A stretch of DNA of 58,373 bases from Psychrobacter sp. UBA6766 (GCF_002453355.1 NZ_DKGQ01000019.1:1-58373), one strand, 5' to 3'; counted from the first letter of the stretch, positions 36,405 to 46,628 are shown. The notes: generated from the letters alone by a model not told the origin. Made by a program: numbers and translations.

Positions 36405-39185
36405 TCACCCCGTATTACGCAGACCCGCTGCCAAAGCATTGATACTACGTATTAAAGGATCTTCAACAGCAAGGTCGCCATGGTTAACCTCACCTTTAGC
36501 CTCTTTTTGTCTGGCACGTTTTAGTAGCTCGATTTGGATGTAATTCATTGGATCTAAATAAGCATCTCGCCATTGCAGTGATGCGGCAAGGTTTTGCTGA
36601 TGCGCCAATAACGATGTCTGGTTAAGCAAAGAGTTCAAACCTGAGAAGGTTAGATGATGCTCATCGATTACCGCTTGCATAATCTGTTCACGTAATCCCT
36701 CATCTTCACATAACTGGCTATAAGCCTGAGCAATGCTCATCTCAGCTTTGGTAAACGCCATTTCAATATTACTAATAAATACGTTAAAAAATGGCCAGCA
36801 ATCAATCATCTCTCTCATTAAAGCTTCGTCTTCTTTAACGCTATGAAGAGCACTACCGACACCATACCAAGCAGGCAGTGTAAAGCGTGCTAGCGACCAA
36901 CCAAATACCCAAGGGATCGCCCGCAAGGTCGTCTTACTTGGCAGACCTTTATTACGGTGCGCTGGGCGTGAGCCGATATTTAATAAAGAAATTTCTGCCA
37001 CTGGCGTCACTTGTGAATAGAATTGATAAAATCCTTCAGTATGGTCAGTCAGCGTACGATAACGCTGTTCACCCGCATCTGCTAAACGTGCAAAGAGCGC
37101 TTCATAAGTTGGCAGCTCAGGCGGCTGCACTACAAACCTTGAGGAGCACGCTTTAAGCGTACCAGTGATGCCCATGGTCAGCTCAAATACCGCTGTATCA
37201 GTATTGGCATATTTGGCATAAAGGACTTCACCTTGCTCGGTTACTTTAATTTCACCATGCAATGTCCCCGCTGGCTGAGCGGCAATCGCATTATGCGTTG
37301 AGCCACCACCCCGACTGACAGAACCACCGCGGCCATGAAACAAGCGCGTTTTAATACCATATTCATCAGCGATATGGTTAATGGTTTGCTGGGCGCTATA
37401 CAGCTGCCAGGCAGAGGTAATAATACCGCCGTCTTTTGAGGAATCTGAATAGCCCAGCATGATCTCTTGAGTGTTATCTGAGTGCGCAAGCAACCCTCGA
37501 TACAGCGGATTGTCCAACACGGCAGGTAAAATCTTATCAATGTTTTTAAGATCTTCGATGGTTTCAAATAACGGTGCGACGGGTAAGTCAGCAGACAGCT
37601 GACCTACGTCATCAACCCTACATAATCCTGCAAAGCGCATGAGTAGTAAGACTTCTAATAACTGACTAGCATTGTTGGTCATCGAAATTACGTAACTACC
37701 AAAAGTACCTTGGCCGACCAGTTTACGCAATGTTGCCACTGAGTGCATCAAGGCCAATTGTTCGCGAGTTTTATCCGTTAAGTTATCGGTATAAATAAGC
37801 GGTGTACCGGGCTTTTTCAGCAAGCGCGTCAGCCATTCTTGGCGCTCGGTTTCATTAAGCGTTTGATAGTCTGGTAAGTTAGAAGCACTAGCAAAAATAT
37901 CGGCGATTACTTCGCTATGATAAGACGATTCCTGACGGATATCGAGTGCTGCCAAATGGAAGCCACAGGTTTTGACCAGACGAATCATATCGAGCAATAA
38001 GCCTTCACCATGTGCTTTGTCATGAGTATTGACACTTTTTCGGATGATGCGTAAATCTTCTAATAACTCTTGCGGGTTGGCGTAAGCATCTTGTTCGGCG
38101 TTGAGGTCTGTACCTTTACTTTGAATGTGGCGATTGGTCGCTTTTATCTTGGCAAAGATAATCGATAACAACCTTCGATACGGCTCATTGTTGTAATCAT
38201 TGAGATTGTAATCAAATACTTTTTGATCGAGAGTGGCGTACGCTTTTATACGAGCATACACATTAGGCTCAATGACAACAATCGTATCGCTGTGAATCAG
38301 TTCACGGCGCAATTTCTTGATCAAGACTTGATAATGACGTAGCACGGTATCGGCATGCATCAGCACTGCCATTTCTGTGGTGTCATGAGTGACAAAGGGA
38401 TTGCCATCTCTGTCGCCACCGATCCAAGAGCCAAAGCTCATAAACGCCGGTAATGGATAATCGGTTAACTCTGGATAGATATCAACAATGGCGTCTTTAA
38501 TATTGCGATAAACCTTAGGGATGGCATTGAATAAACTGGCATTGAAATAATGCAGACCATTATTGATTTCGTCATAGACCAGAGGCTTACGCGTACGTAC
38601 TTCATCCGACGACCATAATAAATCAATCGTTTGCGCCGTTTGTTCTTTCGCTTGCTGGCAGGTAAAGCTGACTTCTGCAAGATTGTTTAAGGCATCACTG
38701 TACGTAAACAGACTCTGCAGTAGATTCATCGTCGTACGGCGGCGTGCTTCAGTCGGATGGGCGGTAAAGACAGGAATAAACTTCAGCTGCTCAATCAGCT
38801 CTTGCATCTGAGTAGGTTCAATATTGCGCTCACGACATTCAAGCAAGGTGCGACGAAACGAACCTTCCCAGCTTTGATCGGATTGCATACGCAAGGCTTG
38901 ACGCTGCTCGCGCAAGTAATTTTCTTCACTTAGATTGGCCAAGAAGAAATAGATAGAAAAGCTGCGGATGATATTTTTTAAGGTTTGGTTGTCTAACGAG
39001 GCGATGAAGTCGATGAGTTGTTGCTGCTTCGCTTCGTTAGGCGCGCGGCGTTGTTGGATAAAACCTTTACGCAGAGTTTCAATGGTATTAAGTGTTTGTT
39101 CGCCCGTCTGCCGAGAAACCGCATCTCCTAGAAAGGATCCTAATAAGCTGATGCGTTCGCGTAATACGTCGTTATCAATAGTCAT
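36405..39185 (-). CDS. ppc: Phosphoenolpyruvate carboxylase
   Basis: Cytosolic anaplerotic enzyme, converts PEP and bicarbonate to oxaloacetate. About 926 aa with start at ATG 39185, preferred over ATG 39200 because AGAAGG lies 6 bases upstream. Catalytic motifs are all present: FTAHPTEARRRT (active-site His), GSWIGGDRDGNPFV, LGYSDSSKDGG, the GRGGSVSRGGG loop, and the C-terminal LRNTG end that is invariant in PEPC. Normal length. It stands alone. Confidence 0.96.
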   Translation of the reverse strand: MTIDNDVLRERISLLGSFLGDAVSRQTGEQTLNTIETLRKGFIQQRRAPNEAKQQQLIDFIASLDNQTLKNIIRSFSIYFFLANLSEENYLREQRQALRMQSDQSWEGSFRRTLLECRERNIEPTQMQELIEQLKFIPVFTAHPTEARRRTTMNLLQSLFTYSDALNNLAEVSFTCQQAKEQTAQTIDLLWSSDEVRTRKPLVYDEINNGLHYFNASLFNAIPKVYRNIKDAIVDIYPELTDYPLPAFMSFGSWIGGDRDGNPFVTHDTTEMAVLMHADTVLRHYQVLIKKLRRELIHSDTIVVIEPNVYARIKAYATLDQKVFDYNLNDYNNEPYRRLLSIIFAKIKATNRHIQSKGTDLNAEQDAYANPQELLEDLRIIRKSVNTHDKAHGEGLLLDMIRLVKTCGFHLAALDIRQESSYHSEVIADIFASASNLPDYQTLNETERQEWLTRLLKKPGTPLIYTDNLTDKTREQLALMHSVATLRKLVGQGTFGSYVISMTNNASQLLEVLLLMRFAGLCRVDDVGQLSADLPVAPLFETIEDLKNIDKILPAVLDNPLYRGLLAHSDNTQEIMLGYSDSSKDGGIITSAWQLYSAQQTINHIADEYGIKTRLFHGRGGSVSRGGGSTHNAIAAQPAGTLHGEIKVTEQGEVLYAKYANTDTAVFELTMGITGTLKACSSRFVVQPPELPTYEALFARLADAGEQRYRTLTDHTEGFYQFYSQVTPVAEISLLNIGSRPAHRNKGLPSKTTLRAIPWVFGWSLARFTLPAWYGVGSALHSVKEDEALMREMIDCWPFFNVFISNIEMAFTKAEMSIAQAYSQLCEDEGLREQIMQAVIDEHHLTFSGLNSLLNQTSLLAHQQNLAASLQWRDAYLDPMNYIQIELLKRARQKEAKGEVNHGDLAVEDPLIRSINALAAGLRNTG

Positions 39186-39634
39186 CCTTGACCTTCTCAT
39201 TAAATTAGTGGGTGAAAAACTAGCAAGAATACTAAATTGGTAAGCTCTTACAAAGATAGATCTCGTTGGCTAGATCTCGTAGCATGTTTACTGCTTATTA
39301 ATTTAAAACAAATATTAATAATACTTAATTTGCATGATAGAAATTTATCAACAATTAAAAATAATATCTCTCAATTCAGCTCTCTACCATAGCAAAAATT
39401 TTACAATTGAGTAGGTCGATTTTAGCGCCATGAGTATATACAGCAAAAGGGTAGTCAGGGCTTTATATCTGTTCTGTCTAAAATTATAAATGAAGATAAG
39501 AAGGTCTGGCGTTCATATTTATTAAATGCGAGCTTTAAAAATGGTGAATTCCACTAATGAGGTGAGGAGGTATAAGCTTTAGCAACTTGGGTCATAGCGT
39601 TGACCCAAAACTGTCTGCTACAAGGAATGTTATC
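39186..39634. promoter_or_regulatory. Divergent promoter region, ppc and SLC13 permease
   Basis: About 450 bp of AT-rich DNA without a gene. It contains the promoters for both genes; no clear operator or riboswitch-like structure was recognised. Confidence 0.45.
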
Positions 39635-41017
39635 ATGACAACTCCGTCTGAATATCAATCAGAACATCACCCTATAAGCCGTTTTAGAGGAATTATTATC
39701 ATTGCCATTGCAGCGCTCGGTGCTCTGGCATTGTGGCAGTTTTTGCCATTTACCAGTAATGAAAATAAAGGTTTAGCCTTATTGTTCTTTGTTGCTGTAC
39801 TTTGGCTAACAGAAGCCGTGCACACTACTTTTACAGCTATCATGATACCTATACTCGGTGTAATGATGGCTATTCCTGATATCAATACGAGTGTCGCTTT
39901 CTCTTCTTTTGCTGATCCTATTATCTTTTTATTCTTTGGTGGTTTTGCCCTAGCGGCTGCTTTACAAACTCAAAAAATGGATAGGAAAATTGCTTTATGG
40001 CTTATACATATTGCAAAGGGTAATTTTGCCTTGGTGGTATTTTCTATATTTGTTGCGACGGCATTTCTATCGATGTGGATCTCCAATACGGCAACAACCG
40101 CCATGATGTTGCCGTTGGTCGTCGGGATTATGGCAGGCGTAGATAGAGTGAAAGACCGTAATACCTTTGTTTTTGTCTTACTTGGACTTTGCTACTCTGC
40201 TGCTGTCGGAGGTATTGGAACGATTGTGGGCACACCGCCTAACGCTATTACCGCCAATGCGTTGGGTTTAACTTTTGCTGGGTGGATGAAGGTTGCTGCG
40301 CCTTTTATGCTTATTATGTTCCCACTCATGCTAGGCATATTGTATTTGGTGTTTAAACCCAAGTTAAAGATCGAGATGTCAACCATTCAAGAAGATATTC
40401 CTTGGACCGCTCAGCGCAAAATGACGATGATAGTCTTTGCCGTAACAGCACTATCTTGGATATTTAGTAGCTTTATTGCTGATACGACTGGCTGGTCTAG
40501 TGTGGATAGCATTATTGCAGTGACGGCAGCAATCGCTGTTGGGGTGCTAGGATTGGCAAGCTGGCAGGAGATTTCTGATAATACCGATTGGGGTATTTTG
40601 ATGCTGTTCGGTGGCGGTATTACATTAAGTACTATTTTAAGTAATTCTGGTGCCTCGTTAGTCTTGGGTCAATCAATCGCACAGTTACTACAAGGTTCAC
40701 CGACTATTGTTATCATCGCTGTGGTGGGTGTATTCATTGTATTCTTAACAGAGTTTAGTAGTAACACGGCGACGGCAGCTTTGCTCGTACCGGTATTTTC
40801 AGGTATTGCCGTGCAAATGGGTATCCCTCAAGCAACCCTAGTGTTGACTATTGGCTTGGGCGTTTCTATGGCCTTTATGATGCCCGTTGCGACACCGCCA
40901 AACGCTATTGTTATGGGCTCAGGGCTAATAAAGCAGAGTGAGATGATGAAAGCAGGTTTTTGGCTAAACCTGGTTGGAGTCGCAGTATTAGTCGTCTATA
41001 TAAAATTTTGGATATAA
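39635..41017 (+). CDS. SLC13/DASS-family sodium:dicarboxylate-type symporter
   Basis: Inner-membrane symporter of the divalent anion:Na+ family (about 460 aa from ATG 39635, chosen over 39587 because AAGGA precedes it). Both sodium/carboxylate signature repeats are present: SNTATTAMMLP with GTPPNAI in the first half and SSNTATAALLVP with ATPPNAIVMGSG in the second. About 11-12 helices. It lies just before the itaconate-type cluster, separated by a terminator and a convergent LysR gene, so import of a C4/C5 dicarboxylate for that pathway is plausible but not shown. Confidence 0.88.
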   Translation: MTTPSEYQSEHHPISRFRGIIIIAIAALGALALWQFLPFTSNENKGLALLFFVAVLWLTEAVHTTFTAIMIPILGVMMAIPDINTSVAFSSFADPIIFLFFGGFALAAALQTQKMDRKIALWLIHIAKGNFALVVFSIFVATAFLSMWISNTATTAMMLPLVVGIMAGVDRVKDRNTFVFVLLGLCYSAAVGGIGTIVGTPPNAITANALGLTFAGWMKVAAPFMLIMFPLMLGILYLVFKPKLKIEMSTIQEDIPWTAQRKMTMIVFAVTALSWIFSSFIADTTGWSSVDSIIAVTAAIAVGVLGLASWQEISDNTDWGILMLFGGGITLSTILSNSGASLVLGQSIAQLLQGSPTIVIIAVVGVFIVFLTEFSSNTATAALLVPVFSGIAVQMGIPQATLVLTIGLGVSMAFMMPVATPPNAIVMGSGLIKQSEMMKAGFWLNLVGVAVLVVYIKFWI

Positions 41018-41048
41018 AATGATATTTTAAGCGCTATTAGTGATTGCT

Positions 41049-41085
41049 AAGACAGCAGGTATTTTAGGTATTTGCTGTCTTTTTA
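41049..41085. terminator. Terminator between the SLC13 and LysR genes
   Basis: Stem AAGACAGCA / TGCTGTCTT followed by TTTTTATT, between convergent genes. Confidence 0.78.
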
Positions 41086-41156
41086 TTACTCATTATATTT
41101 ATGATTTTCTAAGAACAAATTAAATAAATGAGAAGCCGTATAATAAGTAATAGGTA

Positions 41157-42068
41157 TTAATTTCTAGAAAAATAAGGCATCTCATAAGACGCTAAAATCT
41201 CTTGTACCAATGCTTGAGCAACCGGTTCAAGCTTTTGGTAATCCTGCACAATCATACTACGCTCACGCGCGGCCCATACCTCATCTAAATATATTTTATG
41301 AAGATTCATGGTTCGTTGATGTCGATTAGCGGAAGACTCAGGAACAATGCTAATGCCTACACCTGCCTCTACCATACGACAGATGGACTCAAAGCCTGAG
41401 ACATTAACTCGTGTATCCATAGTAACACCCATACGAGATTGTAAATCGGATAAAAAATCGCCTAGCGTACTACCTTGATGGAAACCAATATAGGGATGAT
41501 CTAGGGTTTCAGAGAACTTTAGGCTTTTCTTTTTCGCTAAAGGGTGGTTGATAGGGGTGACAACGGCCAAGCGATCGCTGCTAAAGTTAATGACCTCAAT
41601 AGACTCTGCCATCACAGGTCCCGATAAAATACCAATATCTGTCGTGCCACTCACAACACCGCGAATAATTTCTTTAGTTAATCGCTCTTGCAAATCAATC
41701 GTTACTTCTGGGCGCTGAATCAAAAAATCGGCCAAAATTTCAGGTAAAAAATCAGTCACTGCTGTGGAGTTTGCATAGATACGAACATGTCCAGTAGCGT
41801 CAGAGCGATACTCAGAAAAGCTATTTTTTACTTGCTGGATTTGAGCCAATATGCTGCGGGCGTGAACCAAGAGCTTGAGGCCATCATCAGTCAGCTGCAT
41901 TCCTTTGTTATGACGATAAAACAGACGAGTGCTAAGTTGCGTCTCTAGTTTTTTGATACGAGTACTGGCTGCCGCAGGAGAAATAAATGTCTTTTTCGCT
42001 GCCTGAGTCAGACTAGGTGACTCTGCGATAGCACAAAAAAGCTGTAAGTCAACAATATCAAAGTGCAT
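41157..42068 (-). CDS. LysR-family regulator of the itaconate-type cluster
   Basis: A 303-aa LysR-type regulator. The N-terminal helix-turn-helix (about 1-60) reads FDIVDLQLFCAIAESPSLTQAAKKTFISPAAASTRI; the rest is a periplasmic-binding-like effector domain. It is divergent from the hydratase gene across 264 bp, the usual arrangement for activation of the neighbouring operon. In Pseudomonas aeruginosa the itaconate locus likewise begins with a divergent LysR regulator. The inducer here is likely itaconate or its CoA ester by analogy. Confidence 0.85.
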   Translation of the reverse strand: MHFDIVDLQLFCAIAESPSLTQAAKKTFISPAAASTRIKKLETQLSTRLFYRHNKGMQLTDDGLKLLVHARSILAQIQQVKNSFSEYRSDATGHVRIYANSTAVTDFLPEILADFLIQRPEVTIDLQERLTKEIIRGVVSGTTDIGILSGPVMAESIEVINFSSDRLAVVTPINHPLAKKKSLKFSETLDHPYIGFHQGSTLGDFLSDLQSRMGVTMDTRVNVSGFESICRMVEAGVGISIVPESSANRHQRTMNLHKIYLDEVWAARERSMIVQDYQKLEPVAQALVQEILASYEMPYFSRN

Positions 42069-42332
42069 GAGAAAAGGGACCTATTGTAGAAAGATAAATA
42101 TGAATCATTAAAAATTAATATAAAGACATTTATAAAATTTTCTGAGAGTTAGCCATTACTATCGGCATTAGTGAAAACGGAACGCTATGTTAATAAACCA
42201 GTAATTTTCAGAAAGCAGTTTTGTTGGCATAATTTCTTTAACGTCATTTAATGATAGCAATAATATAGTTATTCAGGTGATTTAGATGCCTCTAGTTTGT
42301 AGGTTTTTATTCAACATATAAGGGAATATATA
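42069..42332. promoter_or_regulatory. Divergent promoter region, LysR and hydratase genes
   Basis: A 264-bp spacer expected to hold the LysR-binding site and both promoters. Similar strings ATTTTCTGAGAG (about 42136) and ATTTTCAGAAAG (about 42206) may be half-sites; weak evidence. Confidence 0.4.
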
Positions 42333-43178
42333 ATGCAAGCCGCTACCTCTAATTCAGAACCCAATCTTAGCGAATGGATTGGTAATCATCAGACTACCCA
42401 AGATAGCATTTGTGAGGTTTTAGTTCGCCGAATGGCAGCGACCTTAGGTGTCACAAGTCCCAAGATTGGTGAGCCACTACCTGCATTATGGCATTGGATG
42501 TTTTTTCAACCTGAGCTTAATAAGACTGAGTTAGGCGTAGACGGACATCCACAAGTGGGTGGCTTTATGCCTCCGGCATTTGGTCGTAATAGGATGTGGG
42601 CGGGGGGCAGCTTAGAGTTTAGTCAGCCTTTAGTTATTGGCAAACCCGCAACTTGTGACTCTAGTATTGAGAACATAATAGAGAAGGACGGATCTACAGG
42701 CTCTTTAGTCTTTGTCACTGTTCGTCATGACTATACGCAAGAAGGTGAGCATAAATTTACTGAACGTCAGAACATCGTTTATCGTCTTCCAACGCCACCA
42801 AAGCATACCTCAGATGCAGCCCCAAAAGCTCAGTGGTCAACCCATATTATGCCAGACTCTACATTGTTATTTCGCTATTCTGCGGTCACCTTCAACGGTC
42901 ATCGTATTCATTATGACTACCCTTATGTTACCGATACTGAAGGCTATAACAATCTTGTCGTCCACGGTCCATTAATGGCAACTTTAGCACTACATGGCTG
43001 TTTAAACGCTCATCCTAATAGAGTACTAAAAAGCTTTAAGTATCGCGGTGTACGACCAGTGACTCTAGGTAATGATATTCATATCGAAGGTAAAATGATA
43101 AACGATAGCCAAGCTGACGTATGGATAAGTAATGACAATGGTGTTATTCAACAAGGGCAAGTTGAGTTTGCAGTATAA
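42333..43178 (+). CDS. ich: MaoC/HTD2-like hydratase, probable itaconyl-CoA / mesaconyl-C4-CoA hydratase
   Basis: A 281-aa double hot-dog protein like the mesaconyl-C4-CoA hydratase/HTD2 group. The first half has MFFQPELN...LGVDGHPQVGGFMPP and MWAGGSLEF, the second the hydratase region YSAVTFNGHRIHYDYPY and LVVHGPL. In the itaconate pathway it hydrates itaconyl-CoA to citramalyl-CoA. The neighbours (class III CoA-transferase and CitE-like lyase) complete that route, which supports the assignment. It opens the operon; AAGGGA precedes the start. Confidence 0.78.
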   Translation: MQAATSNSEPNLSEWIGNHQTTQDSICEVLVRRMAATLGVTSPKIGEPLPALWHWMFFQPELNKTELGVDGHPQVGGFMPPAFGRNRMWAGGSLEFSQPLVIGKPATCDSSIENIIEKDGSTGSLVFVTVRHDYTQEGEHKFTERQNIVYRLPTPPKHTSDAAPKAQWSTHIMPDSTLLFRYSAVTFNGHRIHYDYPYVTDTEGYNNLVVHGPLMATLALHGCLNAHPNRVLKSFKYRGVRPVTLGNDIHIEGKMINDSQADVWISNDNGVIQQGQVEFAV

Positions 43179-43255
43179 ACTAACAAGACTTATGTAAATT
43201 ATCAGAAGATAAAACATCCAAAAAATTATTCGCATAGTAGCGCAAGGAGTTTCTT

Positions 43256-44422
43256 ATGACAAACGAAAAAATAGAACATTTAAATACGATTAGAGAGGGC
43301 ATCAAAGGCTTGATGTCAGGATTTGGTAGTGAATACTGGCGCGAACTTGATGCGACAAAAGGCTTTCCTGATAGGTTTGTAAAAGCTTTGAGTGAAGATG
43401 GTTGGTTATCAGCGTTAGTACCAGAGGAATATGGCGGCTCAGGACTGGGTATCGCAGAAGCTTCAGTGATTATGGAAGAAATTAATCACTGCGGTGGCAA
43501 TGCCGGTACTGTACATGGTCAAATGTATAACTTGTTTACGCTGGTTAAGCATGGCACGTCTGCACAAAAAGAGCGCTATTTATCTAAGCTAGCCTCTGGT
43601 GAGTTACGTTTACAGTCGATGGCAGTGACTGAGCCAACTAGCGGTACTGATACGACAGCTATCACGACGACAGCCGTAAAAAAAGGCGACAAATATATTG
43701 TCAACGGTCAAAAGGTATGGATATCACGTGTTCAGCATTCTGACTTGATGATCTTATTAGCCAGAACCACGCCAATAGCGGAGGTCAGTAGCAAAGTAGA
43801 TGGCTTGTCGATTTTTTTAGTTGATTTACATACTGCCATTGGCAATGGCTTGACCGTACGTCCAATCGAAAATATGGTCAATCATGAAACCAATGAATTG
43901 TTTTTCGACAATCTTGAGATTCCAGAAGAAAACTTAATGGGAGAAGAAGGCAAAGGCTTTCGCTATATTCTTAGCGGTTTGAATGCTGAACGAACCTTAA
44001 TCGCTGCTGAATGTATCGGTGATGGTCGTTGGTTTATTGAGCAGGCCAGTAATTATGCTAATGAACGTGAGGTGTTTGGGCGTCCAATTGGTAAAAATCA
44101 AGGCGTACAATTTCCAATTGCTGAAGCGCACATAGAAGTGGAAGCAGCTGATTTAATGCGTTGGAAAGCCTGTGAGGACTATGAGAACGGTAGTACGAAT
44201 GCCGGTGCGTCAGCGAATATGGCAAAGTATTTAGCAGCAAAGGCATCTTGGGAAGCAGCAAATGCTTGTCTACAAACCTTTGGTGGTTTTGGTTTTGCCA
44301 ACGAATACGATGTTGAACGTAAATTCCGCGAAACTCGATTGTATCAAGTTGCGCCAATCTCAACCAACTTAATATTATCTTACGTTGGCGAAAAAGTACT
44401 AAAAATGCCAAGAAGCTTTTAG
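43256..44422 (+). CDS. Acyl-CoA dehydrogenase of the itaconate-type cluster
   Basis: FAD-dependent acyl-CoA dehydrogenase (388 aa, normal length). Family motifs are LVPEEYGGSGLG, MAVTEPTSGTDT, VNGQKVWISR and the C-terminal CLQTFGGFGFANEYDVERKFRE. The start has AAGGAG upstream. A homologue lies at the same place in the P. aeruginosa itaconate locus. Its step is uncertain; it could channel a related acid such as methylsuccinate into the pathway by oxidising the CoA ester to mesaconyl-CoA. Confidence 0.82.
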   Translation: MTNEKIEHLNTIREGIKGLMSGFGSEYWRELDATKGFPDRFVKALSEDGWLSALVPEEYGGSGLGIAEASVIMEEINHCGGNAGTVHGQMYNLFTLVKHGTSAQKERYLSKLASGELRLQSMAVTEPTSGTDTTAITTTAVKKGDKYIVNGQKVWISRVQHSDLMILLARTTPIAEVSSKVDGLSIFLVDLHTAIGNGLTVRPIENMVNHETNELFFDNLEIPEENLMGEEGKGFRYILSGLNAERTLIAAECIGDGRWFIEQASNYANEREVFGRPIGKNQGVQFPIAEAHIEVEAADLMRWKACEDYENGSTNAGASANMAKYLAAKASWEAANACLQTFGGFGFANEYDVERKFRETRLYQVAPISTNLILSYVGEKVLKMPRSF

Positions 44423-44453
44423 AGGTATTTACTTAAGAATGATAGTAGAAACG

Positions 44454-44499
44454 TAAACGGTCTATTTGAAAGAACACTTTTCTCAGCCAAGACCGTTTA
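44454..44499. repeat. Inverted repeat TAAACGGTCT in the operon spacer
   Basis: TAAACGGTCT at 44454-44463 is matched by AGACCGTTTA at 44490-44499, a perfect 10-bp inverted repeat with a 26-base loop. The same decamer recurs at 45726-45735 in the next spacer. It may be a hairpin, an mRNA stabiliser or a protein site. Confidence 0.6.
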
Positions 44500-44556
44500 G
44501 CACTCTGGTTTCTTAGCTACATTAGCCAGTGTATTGACAAGATAACAGGACATATT

Positions 44557-45723
44557 ATGACTAACCATACAGAGCAAAAGCGCCCGCTTGATGGCATCAC
44601 CGTCATCAGTTTAGAACATGCCATTGCAGCGCCATTTTGTACTCGTCAGCTTGCAGACTTGGGTGCTAGAGTCATCAAAGTTGAACGCCCTGGAGTAGGA
44701 GATTTTGCTCGAAATTACGATGAGCGTGTTGATGGTATGTCTTCGCATTTTGTGTGGGTCAATCGCGGTAAAGAAAGTCTTGCCTTAGACTTAAAGTCGC
44801 CTGAAGCACAGCCAGTATTAGACAAACTATTATCGGAAGCTGATGTATTAGTACAAAACCTTGCGCCAGGGGCTAGTACAAGGATGGGACTTAGCTATGA
44901 GGAGCTACATAAGAAGTATCCACAATTAATTGTCTGCGATATTTCAGGCTATGGAATGAGCGGTCCTTATGAGAAGAAAAAAGCCTATGACTTATTGATT
45001 CAAAGTGAAAGCGGTCTGTTGTCAGTGACTGGTAATGATAATGAAATGGCAAAAGTAGGAGTCTCCATCGCTGATATCTGTGCCGGCATGTATGGATACT
45101 CATCAATCTTAGTCGCACTACGATTACGCGATCAGACTGGCGAGGGCAGCCATATCGATGTATCGATGCTAGAGTCATTGGTCGAATGGATGGGCTTCCC
45201 TCTATATTATACTTATGAAGGGGCTGCTGCACCTACTCGTAATGGCGATTCTCATGCAACCATCTATCCTTATGGTTCGTTTGTCACTGCTAATGGTTCA
45301 GTAATGTTCGGACTGCAAAATGAGCGAGAATGGCAAATATTTTGTGAAAAGGTGCTTCAAGATGCAGACGTTGCTCTTGATGAACGCTTTAGCAAAAATA
45401 GCCTCAGAGTACAAAATCGCGACGCGCTAAAAAATATTATCGAAGAAAATTTTGCCAAGCTTACCAAAGCTGAAGTCATCCAACTTTTAGATGCTGCTCA
45501 GATTGCTAATGCTCAAGTTAATGAGATGCCAGACGTTTGGGAACATCCACAATTGCAGGCACGTAATCGCTGGCGCACTATCAAAAGTGGCGAAAACGAG
45601 TTACCAGCTATGCTTCCTCCTGCAGTGAATAATCAGTTTGAGTATGCTATGGGCAATGTTCCAGCGTTAGGTGAGCACACACAAGCAATTCTACATGAGT
45701 TTGGATTTGACAAAATAAGCTAA
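44557..45723 (+). CDS. ict: Class III (CaiB/BaiF) CoA-transferase, probable itaconate CoA-transferase
   Basis: A 388-aa CoA-transferase that moves CoA from a donor such as succinyl-CoA to a carboxylic acid. N-terminal features GITVISLEHAIAAPFCTRQLADLGARVIKVERPG and the later AYDLLIQSESG, with the likely catalytic D145, define the family III fold. Between hydratase and lyase genes of the itaconate route, itaconate is the best substrate guess; mesaconate or citramalate are alternatives. The C-terminal HPQLQARNRW is typical for family III. Confidence 0.82.
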   Translation: MTNHTEQKRPLDGITVISLEHAIAAPFCTRQLADLGARVIKVERPGVGDFARNYDERVDGMSSHFVWVNRGKESLALDLKSPEAQPVLDKLLSEADVLVQNLAPGASTRMGLSYEELHKKYPQLIVCDISGYGMSGPYEKKKAYDLLIQSESGLLSVTGNDNEMAKVGVSIADICAGMYGYSSILVALRLRDQTGEGSHIDVSMLESLVEWMGFPLYYTYEGAAAPTRNGDSHATIYPYGSFVTANGSVMFGLQNEREWQIFCEKVLQDADVALDERFSKNSLRVQNRDALKNIIEENFAKLTKAEVIQLLDAAQIANAQVNEMPDVWEHPQLQARNRWRTIKSGENELPAMLPPAVNNQFEYAMGNVPALGEHTQAILHEFGFDKIS

Positions 45724-45725
45724 AA

Positions 45726-45735
45726 TAAACGGTCT
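45726..45735 (+). repeat. Third copy of the TAAACGGTCT decamer
   Basis: Exact copy of 44454-44463 in the spacer after the CoA-transferase gene, followed by AAAGTG. Its opposite arm is absent here. Confidence 0.55.
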
Positions 45736-45773
45736 AAAGTGATTTATTCATAATTATATTTCAGGAGCAAAGC

Positions 45774-46628
45774 ATGCAAACCTCTATCGATAAAGACACA
45801 GCTGCTTTGACAGTTGGTCTTGCTAACATTCATACTTGGTTATTTGTCCCCGCCACGAAAATAGAGCGAGTCGCAAAAGCATTCGATAGTGGCGCAGATG
45901 CGGTGATTGTCGATTTAGAGGACGCTGTTGCACAAGCAGACAAGGCACAGGCTCGCGATGCATTACAGCAGTACTATGACAGCGCTGACTATCAACCGGT
46001 CTGGGTACGCATCAATCAGGCCGGTAGTACAGGCTATGCTGAAGATATAAAACTATGCGAGCAGCTGCCTAATCTCGCTGGAATCATATTGCCCAAAGCG
46101 GAGCAGGCTGCAGATATTGAATATATTCATCATCTCAGTTGTTTGTCAATAATAGCATTAATCGAAAGTGCCGTTGGTTTACACAATCTTGATAACATGG
46201 CCGGCGCTTCAGGATTAGTCGCTTTTAGTTATGGATTTCTAGATCTTTGCAATGATTTGCGGGTACAAGTAGGTACAGCAGCGGCGGATATTATCGCCAA
46301 TCAAATTCGCTATCAGTTACTTATTAGCTCAAAAGTACATCAATTATCGGCACCTATTGACACCGTCTATCCAGAATTTAATGACAGTGAAGGTCTCAGT
46401 CAGCGCGTCCAGCTATGGTCACAAATTGGCATGTCAGGCATGCTCTGTATCCATCCTAAACAAGTCGCTACCGTCAAAGAGTCTCTCAGGCCTTCAGACG
46501 CTGATATTGAGTTTGCAAAGCGTGTTATAGCAGAGTACGAAAGCACTGGAAAGGCAGTGTTTAAAGTAGAAGATAATATGATAGATGCACCAGTGATTAA
46601 GCGCTGCTATCAACTGTTAAGTCGATAG
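45774..46628 (+). CDS. ccl: CitE-like lyase, probable citramalyl-CoA lyase
   Basis: A 284-aa HpcH/HpaI-superfamily aldolase that splits citramalyl-CoA to acetyl-CoA and pyruvate. The metal/acid motif DLEDAV is at 47-52 and VRIN follows, then PKAE and a glutamate in ALIESAVG, all typical for CitE-like CoA-ester lyases. LCIHPKQV near the C-terminus completes the pattern. GGAGC precedes the start. Last enzyme of the route. Confidence 0.85.
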   Translation: MQTSIDKDTAALTVGLANIHTWLFVPATKIERVAKAFDSGADAVIVDLEDAVAQADKAQARDALQQYYDSADYQPVWVRINQAGSTGYAEDIKLCEQLPNLAGIILPKAEQAADIEYIHHLSCLSIIALIESAVGLHNLDNMAGASGLVAFSYGFLDLCNDLRVQVGTAAADIIANQIRYQLLISSKVHQLSAPIDTVYPEFNDSEGLSQRVQLWSQIGMSGMLCIHPKQVATVKESLRPSDADIEFAKRVIAEYESTGKAVFKVEDNMIDAPVIKRCYQLLSR

